From the NCBI RefSeq assembly GCF_019578655.1, contig NC_063264.1:10767213-10831212 (forward strand): DNA of 64,000 nucleotides. The letters run 5' to 3'. Both the position numbers and the translations under genes were made by a program. The notes under the pieces are model-generated. The model ran no database searches, was not told the DNA's origin, and saw only the letters and a list, made by a program, of their open reading frames with translations. Source of the stretch: Ricinus communis. Its lineage: Eukaryota; Streptophyta; Magnoliopsida; Malpighiales; Euphorbiaceae. The stretch's first letter is position 1. Every line of letters begins with the position of its first letter. Shown piece after piece: positions 34,593 through 46,463 of the stretch.

Positions 34593-37500
34593 AGAGAACA
34601 ACTAGAATCATGGCACGCCCTAATATTCCGAATCAAGATTTGCACTATTGGACTCTCCATCATTCCTTATCCCGTTTCTTGTCTAACATATGGATTGGTG
34701 TAAGGAATCATGGGAACACAATTGATAAGTTTTACTTGTGGCATTAGGGCATGATGATGATCAAGTAGGACGAGACACAAATCCACATGTGTAAAGGAGA
34801 AACCATGTTGCTTTTAATTAATCTAAGTAGGAATGGTCGCGTATTGAGGTTTGGGGCACAAATGATGAAATAATTTTGGCTAGACTGTTATTAGATAGGC
34901 CCATGCAAATTCTCCCTTATTTTCATAAAGTTGGCTCATAAAATTTAGGACTACAAGAGCTATTAACCAATTAACTCCGCTCTAGTTCTTGATTTGACTT
35001 TACTTTATTCATCTTTCTTTATTTATTTATTAATATTTAGCTTATAGTTTCTTCTTCTTATGGAATGAGGCATTTTACACTATGAAAGACGATGCAACCT
35101 AATATTTGAGGCTAGTGAGTAGATTATTTTAGTCTTCTACCTTGCGGAAAATCAAGTTATAGGTTCTTTCATAACCTTACGAACTTATGAAGACTCGTGC
35201 TAGCGAACTTAGACTTATTATTCATGTCCTTCCTTGCTTTTATGTTCTTTGTCTACCCTTATATGTAAGAATCAATTTGATTCAATCATTTTGCTTAGCC
35301 GTATGGAAGAGAACGAACTTTTGATTATTTTCCTTATCGAGTCTGAAATCCTACCTATGTTCTCATTTTATTTGTTTCTTTTGTACCACTCTTTCTATAC
35401 TCTATCTAGTTTGAAACTTTACTTTTTATTTAGGAGCATAAACACGAGTGTTAATTGAAAGTGTGTGGAAGTGGCAGTCATAAGCACTAATCCAATGCTT
35501 AGACAAATGTGAAGAAAGAAGATTACTTGATCTAGTATTCATATAATTTTCAAAATGATCGCGGGCGAATCTTTTAGAGTGAAGAGCGAACGATGAGAAT
35601 CAAGGCACACACCAATATTCCAAATCCAGATTTACATCATTGGTATCTCCATCATTCCTTAATCCTCTAGGCACTAGGATGCATAATCATAGAAGGATTG
35701 GCATACGGAATCATGGGAATGAAATTGACAAGCTTGATTGGTTGCATTAGGGCGTGACTTGATAATCAAGTAGGACGAGATATAAATCCTCGAGAGTAAG
35801 GGAGAAATGATGTTTCTTCCGATTAATCCAACTAGGAATGCATGGGTTTTGATGTTTGGGATGCATATAATGAAGTAATTTGGGCTGGAGGGTTATTTAG
35901 TAGGCTCACACGAGCTTTTCCTTACTTTCTTTAAGCTCGCTCATAAAATGTGGGACTACAATAATTGTTGACCAATCAACTCCTCTCCGGTTCTTGTTTA
36001 TTTATTCATATTTTGCTTGTAGTTTCTTCTTCTTATAGAATGAGGGCTTTCGTACTATGAAAACCACATGCATCTGAATATTACAAGCTACTTAGCATAT
36101 CATTTCAGTCTTCTACATTGCAAGAAATCAAGTTATGGATTCTTTCAAGAACTTTGCAGACTTATGAAGACTCGCTAGCAAACCTAGACTATCGCTCATG
36201 TCTGTTCTTTATTTTGTATCATTTGTCTACTCTTGGGTTTAAATCAATTCGATTTGATTCTTATGCTTAGTCGTAAGTAAGAGAATAAAGAATTTGTGCT
36301 TCATTTCCTTATCAAATTCCTAATCCTACCTATGTTCTCCTTTTATTCATGTTTTTGTTCATCTCTTTCTAATCTCTATCTAGTGTAATGGTTTGGTTTT
36401 CTTTAGTGAGCATAAACACGAGAATATTAAGTGACGCGCGTGGAAGATGCAATGATAAGCACTGAACCAATGCCTGGACAAATGTGAAGAAAGAACATTA
36501 GTTGATCGAGTATTGATGTCATTTTCTAAATAATCGCGGATGAATCTTTTGAAGGAAAGTAGGAACATGAATGGAGGCACGCCTAATGATTCTGATTCAC
36601 GGTTTGCACCACTAGGATGTCCATTATTCTTTATTCCTCTATGCATGAGTACTTTTGATGACATTAAAATTGGCGAAAGGAATTATGAGAACGCAATTAA
36701 CAAGCTTGACTAGTAACATTGGGGCTTAGCTTGATGATCAAGGAAGGAGAGACATAATTCCACACACGTAGGGGAGAAATCTTATTGCTTTTGAGTCATC
36801 CAATTGGGAATTAGCGTGTTTTAATGTTTGGCAGGCATGAAGTAAATGGGGTTGGAGTGTTATTAGGTACGCTGACATAAATTTCCCTTTGTTTTCATTA
36901 AAGATTCATGGCAACACAATTGACAAGCTTGACCAGAGGCATTAGGCTGTAACTTGATGATAAAGCAGCGTAAGAAGCAAATCCATACGGATAAGGGAGA
37001 AATCATGTTGCTTTAAATTAATACAAGTGGGAATGCATGTGTTTTGATGTCTAGGAGTCATATAATGAAATAAATTGGGTCGAAGAGTTATTACGTGTGC
37101 CCATGGGTATTTCTCCTTATTTTCGTTAAGGAATCATGGGTACGTAATTGACAAGCTTCACCAGCGGCACTGGAGTGTGACTTGATGATCAAGCAGGATG
37201 AGACGTCAGTCCATGTGGGTGATGGAGAAATCATGTTGCTTTTGATTAATCCAAGTGGGAATGAGTGTGTTTTGATGTTTGGCAGACATATAATGAAGTA
37301 AATTGGGCTGAAGTGTTATTAGGAATCATCGGAACACAATTAACATGCTTAACCGGTGGCGTTAGGGTGTGACTTGATCATCAAGCAGCACAAGATCCAA
37401 ATTCACATGCATAAGGGAGAAATCATGTTGCTTTCTATTAATATAAGTGGGAATGTGCAAATGGATTCTTTTAAGTTTTGCAGACTTATTAGACTAGCGC

Positions 37501-38437
37501 TAGCGAACATAGACTTATGTTCTTTATTTACCCTTATATTTAAATCAATTCGATTTGATCTTACACTTAGCCTTATGGAGGAGAACAAAGCACTTTTGAT
37601 TTCTTTCGGTATCGAATATGAGATCTTGCCTATGTTCTCATTTTGTTCATTTCTTTTGTGGCTCTCTTTCTAATCTCTATCTAGTATGATGGTTTGGTTC
37701 TATTTGAAGAGCATAAACACGACTATGGAGTTAAAATGCATGGAAATGGAAATCATACGCACCAATCTAATGCTTGGACAATATGAAGAAAGAAAATTGG
37801 TTGATGGAGTATTAATATCATTTTCTAAATGATCATGGTTGATTCTTTTGGAGAAAAGAAGGAACGATGATAATCACGTCATGCCCTATATTATGACTCA
37901 AGACTTGCACCACTAAAATCTCCATTATTTCTTGTTCCTCTATGCACGAGGAGTCTTGATGACATAAGGATTGGCATAAGAAACCATGGGAACACAATTG
38001 AAAAGCTTGACCGGCGGCATTGCAGTTTAGTTTGATGAGCAAGCAGGACGAGGCCTAAATCCACAGGTGTAAGGGAGAAATCATGTTGTTTTCAATTAAT
38101 CCAAGCATAATACAAGTGGTAATGCGAGCATTTTTATGTTTGGGATGCATATAATAAAGTAATTTGGCTCAGAGTGTTATTAGGTAAGCCCACATAAAAT
38201 TCTCTTTATTTTTGTTAAGTTGGCTCATAAAAGTTGGGCCTATGAGAGTTGTTGACCAGTTAACTACTCTCTCGTTCATGATTTTAGTTATAATTGGGAA
38301 TACGAGCATTTTGATGTTTGGGATGCATATAATGTAGTAATTTGGTTCAGAGTGTTGTGAGGTAGGGCCACACGAGTTTGTCCTTGTTTTCCTTACGCTG
38401 GCTCTTAAAGTTTAGAACTACGAGAGTTGTTGACAAG

Positions 38438-39097
38438 ATTGTTTGCCATATATTAAGTTTGAGTGCATTAGATTTATCTCGTTTGCCTTTGCATATGAGA
38501 GTTGATTTAGATGGTCAAAAGAAGGATGATTTTGTTAGGGCATTCCATGAAAAGGTGTGCTTGAACATTGAAAAAAGGAATGAGAAAGCTGCCCAAAGAG
38601 CTAATAAGGGGCATGTGGAAGTAATCTTTGAACCTAGTGATTGGGTTTGGGTTCACTTTAGAAAAGAAAGTTTTCCTAGTATGCATAACTTTAAATTGAG
38701 TCCTAGATGTGATGGCTCTTTTCAAATTCTACAAAGGATGAATGATAATGCTTATAAGTTAGACTTGCCTGGTAATTATAGTGTTAGTGCTACTTTTAAT
38801 GTTGTTGATTTATCTCCTTTTGATTTGGACGAGGTTGATAATTCGAGAACGAATCCTCGAGAGGAAGGTGGGAACGATGCGAATTCCACAGGCACATGGA
38901 ATCCTACTTCGACTAGGAATTCCAGTCACACGAGGAGTCCTACTCCAACTCAAAATCCTACTTCCACTAGGAATCCTAGTCCCACGAGGAGTCCTACTTC
39001 AACTAGGAATCCTAGTCCCACGAGGATCCTACTCCAGCTAGGAATCCTAATCCAACTAGGATTGTACATGAGCCACTCAAATATGATGGACCAATGA
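38438..39097 (+). pseudogene. Family B integrase C-terminus with Ser/Pro/Thr/Arg repeat tail
   Basis: One open frame covers the end of integrase: LSALDLSRLPL, FVRAFHEKVCLNIEKR, EVIFEPSDWVWVHFRKESFP, FQILQRMNDNAYKLDLPG, ATFNVVDLSPFDLDEVD. It crosses the purine tract into the LTR, where it encodes repeats of the type NPTSTR, NPSPTR and SPTSTR (12 residues per 36 bp) before the frame drifts. It matches the element D integrase (58635-59420) without a chromodomain. The first 20 codons of the open frame upstream of 38438 are family C sequence and not protein. Everything N-terminal (gag to the integrase core) is missing, so it is a fragment. Confidence 0.75.
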
Positions 39098-39842
39098 TTT
39101 GAGCTCGTATGAAGAAGTCCAAGGATGCTTTAGGAGTGTTCATGAAGCAAGCCTTGAAGCTGGGGTTGAAAATCCAAAGTCCAAGTCAGATTGGGCTTCA
39201 TCAAGACAATAGGCCTCAAAATACTCCCATTAACTTAATTCAATATATGGAGATATGAACAAGTCAAAATAGGCCCAAAATAAACAAGTCAAGCTATTTG
39301 GATTCCAATACTCAAGCATGGGCTGCTTATTACATATTACTTAAGCTCAAATGTCATGTTTATTACAGGGGTTAGGGTTGAATGAATTTTATGAGTATTT
39401 GTTCATTTGAAGAAGTTTTTTAATAGTCAGAAGTCTTATTTTAAGTTATTCTTTTAGTTTAAGAGTTCTATTCTTAGTCTTATTGTTATTTGCTTCCTTA
39501 TCATTATAGAATTAGGTTTTTCTAAGGCCAATATAAGCTAGTACGAATTTCTATGTAAAGGTTGGTTGAGTATTGTAATTTTGAAGTTAATTCTCTTCTT
39601 TTATTCTTTATGAACTTGGTGAATTTATCAAGTGAAGACTTGGTATTTTACAAACTTAGTTTAATCTAAACCTTTGTTTATGTTAAACAACCTTTAATTC
39701 TTTATAATTAAGGTTCTTAAATATATATTATTTAAGGGTCTTGTTGGGAGTTAGATTTTCTTTATTTGATTAGGTGAATGATCCTTAGTGAAGACATCAA
39801 AATTGAATAGGGGTTTGGCACAAGTTAGCCACATTCTTATCA
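38875..39842 (+). repeat. Family B LTR (968 bp)
   Basis: Begins CGATGCGAATTCC after the purine tract, corresponding to TGATGTGAATCC in element D, and ends CTTATCA. Compared with the solo LTRs (827 and 892 bp) most of the extra length lies in the minisatellite. It is followed at 39843 by the same family C position as the family B copy ending at 5837. Confidence 0.75.
38897..39062 (+). repeat. 36-bp minisatellite inside the family B LTR, protein-coding
   Basis: Units built from ACTAGGAATCCTAGTCCC and ACGAGGAGTCCTACTTC repeat about four to five times with a 36-bp period and an 18-bp half period. ACTAGG-AAT-CCTAGT is a perfect inverted repeat. Each unit is 12 codons, so length changes keep the integrase frame open. 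Confidence 0.8.
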
Positions 39843-40301
39843 ACCGATCCAATGCTTGGAAAATGCGAAGAAATAAAATTAGTTGATCAAGTATTGATAT
39901 CATCTTCCGAATGATCGCGGATGAGTCTTTTATAGGAAAGAGGGAACGACGAGAATCGAGGCACGACCAAATATTACGATTCAGGATTTGCACCACTATG
40001 GCCTCCATCATTCATTGTTATGACATAAGAATTGGTGTAATATAATAAAGTATTTTGGGTCTGATGTTCTTATATAGGCCGACGCGAATTTCAATTGTTT
40101 TCATTAAGCTGGCTTTTAAAATTTAGGACTACAAGAGTTGTTGACCAGTCAACTACTCTCTAGTTCTTAATTTGACTTTAGTTTATTCATATTTCCTTAC
40201 TTATATATTAATATATAGCTTCTAGTTTCTTCTTCTTATGAAATAAGAGCTTTCGCACTATAAGAACCGCATGCAACCGAAAAATTGAGGCTAGTGAGTA
40301 T

Positions 40302-40683
40302 ATGTTGGATTGCTTTACTATGTTGGATTGCTTGAGTTTGGTTTTGTATCCTTCTTACTTTCAGTATTAATAAGATAATGCATTATTCATGAGACATTGT
40401 GAATTATGGTGTTTAGATTGCTTTATGTGATTGAGAAGTTCATTTGGCAATTGGAATTTTGAATAACAAGAACTGGTTAATAATCACTTAGAGATAAGGA
40501 TAATTGACTAGCTGGATTAAGAATTGACAAAGCTTAATAGAGGCGGGTTAATATAATAGAGAACAAATTATTAACTCTGGGCTTTCACTTTCCTGAGGGA
40601 TACGACCTTGATACTAGCCATTAGTGCCAGACTGGATCGATAGGTTCACTGCCTTAGATTGTAGCTACACAAATAGCCTATCA
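40302..40683 (+). repeat. Athila LTR fragment (end of U5)
   Basis: Matches the last part of the minus-strand Athila LTR (3455 to about 4140, read in reverse, with a deletion), for example GCATTATTCATGAGAC and GGATACGACCTTGATACTAG, ending in CCTATCA. It starts with a short direct duplication, TATGTTGGATTGCTT, at 40302 and again near 40320, and sits between two unlinked parts of a family C unit. Confidence 0.75.
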
Positions 40684-43600
40684 CGAGGCACACCCAAATA
40701 TTCCAATTCAAGTTTTCCACCATTAGGATCTCCATCATTCCTTATTCCTCAAGGCACGAGGACTTCTAATGATAGAAGGACTGGCTAAGGAATCATGGGA
40801 ATGCAATTGACAAGTTTGACCGATGGCATTAGAGCTTAGCTTGATGATTAAGTAGGATGAGACAGAATATCCACCCACGTAAGGGAGAAATCATGTTGCT
40901 TTCTATTAATCCAAGCGGGAATGAGCACGTTTTGATGTTTGGAAGGCATATAATGAAGTAAATGGGGTTGTAGTTTTAATCGCTGTGCCCACTCAAAATT
41001 GTTTTTGTCAAGAAATCATAGGAACGCAATTGACAAGCTTGACGGGTGGCATTGGGGTGTGATTTGATGGTCAAGCTGCACGAGATGAAAATCCACGCGC
41101 TTAAGGGAGAAATCATATAGTTTTCGATTAATACTATTGGGAATGGATGTGTTTTGATGCTGGGGATGGATATAATGAAGCAAATTATGGCAAAGTATTA
41201 TTAGGTACGCCTATGTGAATTTTCTCTCATTTTCATTAAGGAGTCATGGGAACGTAATTGACAAGGTTCCTCGATGGCATTATAACGTGACTTGATAATC
41301 AAGCGGATGAGACAAGTCCACGAACGTGATGGAGAAATCATGTTGCTTGCAATCAATCCAAATAGGAATCCACACATTTTGATATTTAGGACATATATAA
41401 TGAACTAATTTAGGCTGGCTCATTAAATTTATGACCACGAGAGTTGTTAGCCAGTTCAACTCCTCTCTAGTTCTTCATTTGACTTTAGTTTATTCATTTA
41501 TATTTATTTATTTATATTTAGCTTCTAGTTTCTTCTTCTTATGGAATGAGGGCTTTCGCACTATAAAAATAGAACGCGACCAAATACTAGAGGCTAGTGA
41601 GCATGTTATTTGTCCGCTACTTTGTGGGAAATCAAGTTATAGCAAACCTAGACTTATCGCTCATGTCCTTTCTTTGTTTGTGTTCTTTGTCTACCCTTAT
41701 CTTTAAATCAATTCGATTTTATCCTTACGCTTAGCTATATGGAAGAGAATAAAGAACTTACAATTTCTTTTCTTATTAGATACAAAATCCTACCCATATT
41801 TCTCATTTCTTCATTTCTTTTGTTTGTCCCTTTCTAATTTATGTCTAGTATGAGTGTTGAGTTAAAGTGCGTAAAGGCAATCATAGGCACCGATCTAATG
41901 CTTGAACAAATACAAAGAAAGAAAATTAGTTAATCGAGTATTGATATCAGTCTCTGAATGATTGCAAATGAATCTTTTGGAGGAAAGAAGGAATGCCAAG
42001 TATCGAGGCATGCCCAAATATTCTGATTCAAGATTTGCACCATTGGGATCTTTACCATTCCTTATTCCTCTAGGCATGAGGACTCTTGAGGATTGGCATA
42101 AGGAATCATGGGAATGCAATTGACAAGTTTGGCCGACGGATTAGGGTGTGATTTGATGATCAAGCAAGATGAGACATAAATTGATGCGTGTAAGGGAGAA
42201 ATCATGTTGTTTTCAATTAATCCAAGGTAATACAAGCTGGAATGCAAGTGTTTTGATGTTTGGGATGCATATAATGAAATTTGGATCGAAGTATTATTAA
42301 GTAGGCCCACGTGAATTTTCTCTTGGTTTCATAAAGCTAGCTCATAAAATTTGGGACTACGAGAGTTGTTGACCAGTCAACTCCTCTCTAGCCCATGATT
42401 TAACTTTAGTTTATTCATCATTCTTTATTTATTCATTCATCTTTAGCTTCTAGTTTCTTCTTCTTATGGAATAAGTGCTTTTTGCACTACAGAAATTGCA
42501 TGCAATTGAATACTTGAGGCTAGTGAACATATTATTTATGTTTTCTACCTTGTGGGAAATCAAGTTTTGGGTTTCCAAAAGAACTTTGCAGTCTAATCAA
42601 GACTCACTCTAGCAAATATAGACTTATTGCTCATGTCCTTCCTTTCTTTTGTGCTCTTTATCTACCCTTGTGTTTAAATAAATTCCTTTTTATCCTTACA
42701 CTTTGCCGTATGGAAGAGAACAAATAACTTATGATTTCTTTCCTCATTAGATCTAAAACCTTACCTATGTTCTCATTTTGTTCATTTCTTTTATGCCGCT
42801 GTCTAATCTATGTCTATTATAATGGTTTGGTTTCATTTAGGGAGCATAAACACGAGCCTTGAGTGACTACTCGTGGAAGAGGCAATCATAATAACCGATC
42901 CAATGCTTGTACAAATGTGAAGAAAGAAAATTACATGATCGAGTATTAATATCATTCTTTGAATGATCGCAGGCGAATCTTTTAGAAGAAAGAGTGAATG
43001 ACGAGAATTGAGGCACACCTGAATACTCCATTTCAGGACTTGCACAATTGGGATCTCCATCATTTCTTATTCTTCTGGACATGAGGATTCTTGATGACAC
43101 AAGGATTGGCATAAGGAATCATAGGAGACAAATTGACAAGTTTTACTAGTGGCATTGGGGCGTGACTTAATGATCAAGTAAGACGAGACCCAAATCCACG
43201 CGTGTAAGGGAAAACCATGTTGCTTTGATTAATCCAAGCGTGAATGCGTGTGTTTTGATGTGTGGGATATAAGAATCATGCTAATGCAATCCAAGCTTGA
43301 CCGATGGCATTAGGGCTTAGCTTGATGATCAAGTAGGACAATACGTAAATCCACGGGCGTACGGGGGAAATCTTGTTATTTTCCAACTAATCCAAGCATA
43401 ATATAAGTGGTAGTATTAGCGTTTTGATATTTGGGATGCATATAATGAAGTAATTTAGGTTGGAGTGTTATTTGGTAGGCCCACACAAATTTCTCCTTAT
43501 TTCATTAAGCTAGCTCATGTAATAAAGTAATGTGCGTGTTTTTATGTGTGGGACACAAGGGATCATGGTAACATAATCCAAGCTTGACTAGTGGCATTAA

Positions 43601-46463
43601 GGCTTAGCTTGATGATCAAGCAGGACGAGATGTAAATCCACGGGCGTAAGGGAGAAATCATGTTGTTCTCAACTAATCCAAGCGTAATACAAGTGGTAAT
43701 CCAAGCGTTTTGATGTTTGGGATGCATATAATGAAGTAATTTGGGTTAGAGTGTTATTAGGTAGGCCCATAAAAATTTCTCCTTATTTTCATTAAGCTGG
43801 CTCATAAACTTTGGGACTACAAGAGTTGTTGAACAGTCAATTCTTACCTCATTCATGATTTCACTTTAGTTACAATGGGGAATATAAGCATTTTTATGTT
43901 TTGGGACGCATATAATGAAGTAATTTGGTTTAGAGTGTTATTAGGTAGGGCCACGCCAATTATCCTTTAGATTCGTTAAGCTGGTTCTAAAAATTTAGAA
44001 CTATGATAGTTGTGGACCAGTCAAATCCTCTCTAATTCTTGATTTGGCTTTATTTTATTCATCTTTCTTTATTTATTCATTCATATTTAGCTTCCAGTTT
44101 ATTCGTCTTTATGGAATGAGGGCTTTCGCACTACAAAAATTGTATGCAACCGAGTACTTAAGGCTAGTGAGCATAATATTTCAATTTATTACCTAATAGG
44201 AAATCACGTTATGGGTTTTTTCAAGAACTTTGCAAACTTATCAACACTCACGCTAGTGAGCATAAACTTATTGCTCATGCCTTTAATTCTTTTGATCGAG
44301 TTTTAATATCATTCTCCGAATGATCGAGTATTGATATCATTTTACGAATGATCATAACGAATCTTTTGGAAGGAATAGAGAACGACGAAAATCGAGGCAC
44401 ACCCAAATATTCTAATTCAAGATTTGGGCTAATAGAATCTCCATCATTCCTTGTTCCTCTAGGCATAAGGATTAACATAAGGAATCATGAGAACGAAATT
44501 GACAAGCTTGACCAGTGGCATTGGGGCTTAGCTTGATGATCATGTAGGACGAGACGTAAATCCACTCACGTAAGGGAGAAATCATGTTGTTTTCAACTAA
44601 TGCAAGCATAATACAATTGAGAATGCGAGTGTTTTGATGTTTGGGACACATATAATGAAGTAATTTGGTTCAGAGTGTTATTAGGTAGGCCTACGTGAAT
44701 TTTCTCTTGGATTCGTTAAGTTGGTTATTAAAATTTTGGACTATCAGAGTTGTTAACCAGTCAACTCCTCTCTTGTTCTTGATTTGACTTTAGTTTGTTC
44801 ATCTTTTCTTTATTCATATTTAGCTTCTAGTTTCTTCTTCTTATAGAATAAGGGCTTTTGCACTATAAAACTGCATGAAACTAAATACTTGAGGCTAATG
44901 AGCATATTACGTCAGCTTTCGACCTTGTGAGAAATCAAGTTATGGGTTCTTTCAAGAACTTTGTGGACTTATAGACACTCGCGCTAGCGAGCATAGACTT
45001 ATTGCTCACGTCCTTCCTTTCTTTTGTGTTCTTTGTTTACCCTTGCGTTTAAACCAATTTGATTTGATTCTTAAGCTTAGTCGTCTGGAAGAGAACAAAC
45101 AGCCTTTGATTTCTTTCCTTATCGAATTCGAAATCCTATCTATGTAATCATTTTGTTCGTCTCTTTTGTGGCTCTCTTTCTAATCTCTATACAATATGAT
45201 GGTTGGTTTTATTTAAGGAGCATAAACACGGACATTGAATGAAAGCGTGTGGAAGTAGCAATCATAGGCACCAATCCAATGCTTGGACTTAGTTGATCAA
45301 GTATTGATCTCATTCTCTAAATGATCGTGGAAAGATCTTTTGCAGGACAAAAGGAACAACGAGAATCGAGACACGACTAAAAGAGTTTGATTCAGGATTT
45401 GCACCATTAAGGTCTCCATCATTTGTTATTCCTTTAGGCACGAGGACTCCTGATGACACAAAGGATTGGCATAAAGAATCATGGGAACACATTTGGCATT
45501 GGGGCTTAGCTTGATGATCAAGCATAATGAGATGTAAATCCACGCACGTATGAGAGAAATCATATTGCTTTTGATTAATCCAAGCAAGAATGAGCATAAA
45601 CACAAGTGTTGAGTGAAACCGCATGGAAGCAACAATTTTGGCCACTGATCAATGGTTGAAGAAATGCGAAGAAAGAAAATTAGTCGATCGAGTATTGATA
45701 TCATTATCTATATGATCGTGGATGAATCTTTGGGAGGAAAAAGTGAACGACAGGAATCGTGGCATGCCCAAATATTATGATTCAGGATTTGCTCCATTGT
45801 GATCTCCATCATTCCTTAATCCTCTAGGCACCAGGACTCCTGATGAAAAGGATAGGCGTAAGGAATGATGGGAACACAATGGAAAAGTTTGAACAGTGGC
45901 ATTGGGGATTAGGTTGATGGTGAAGCAGGATGAGATGTAAATCCATGAGCGTGAGGGAGAAATCATGTTATTTTTTATTAATCCAAGCATACCACATGCG
46001 GGAGTGCAAGCATTTTGATGAACGGAACGCATATAATAAAGTAATTTAGGTTGGAGTGTCATTAGGTAGGCTCACAAGAATTTCCACTTATTTTCATTAA
46101 TCTGACTCTTAAAATTTAGGACTACTAGAGTTGTTGGCTAGTTAACTCTCTATGTTTCTTAATTCAAATTTTGTTTATTCATCTTTCTTTATTTATTTAT
46201 TCATATTTAACTTCTAGTTTCTTCTTCTTATAGAATGAGGGCTTTCATACTATAAAAACCGCATGCAACCAAATACTTAGTACTAGTGAGCATATTATTT
46301 TAGTTTTCTACCTTATGAAAAAATAAGTTATGGATTCCATCAAGAACTCTACCAGCTTATCAAGACTCGCGCTAGAAAACATAGACTTATCACTAACATT
46401 CTTCCTTTTCATTGTGTTATTTGTCTACCATTGTGTTTATAAAAATTCTATTTGATCCTTACA

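Larger units (their letters stand above)
38438..39842 (+). mobile_element. Family B CRM-like Ty3/gypsy element, 3' end
   Basis: Contains the last part of integrase, a purine tract (GAGGAAGGTGGGAA, 38861-38874) and one LTR. The left side breaks into family C at about 38437 without a target duplication, and the family C text on the two sides comes from different parts of the unit. The fragment is therefore a deletion or rearrangement product rather than a clean insertion. Wording of the integrase tail (SVSATFNVVDLSPF) and the LTR-overlapping frame resemble the CRM branch. Confidence 0.75.
34593..46463 (-). repeat. Family C tandem array, reverse orientation
   Basis: Reverse units recur with landmarks such as CCAATGCTTGGACAAATG-GAAG at about 35490, 36463, 37766, 39850, 41890 and 42900, and CGCATGCAACC-AATACTTGAGGCTAGTGAG. 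Typical spacing is about 970-1010 bp where units are complete. Subrepeats of about 230 bp recur at about 36660-37400 and 40790-41420. The array is interrupted by the family B fragment (38438-39842) and an Athila LTR piece (40302-40683). Each unit carries a TATA-like word (CACTATAAAAAC) at the same place, of unknown meaning. Confidence 0.85.
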
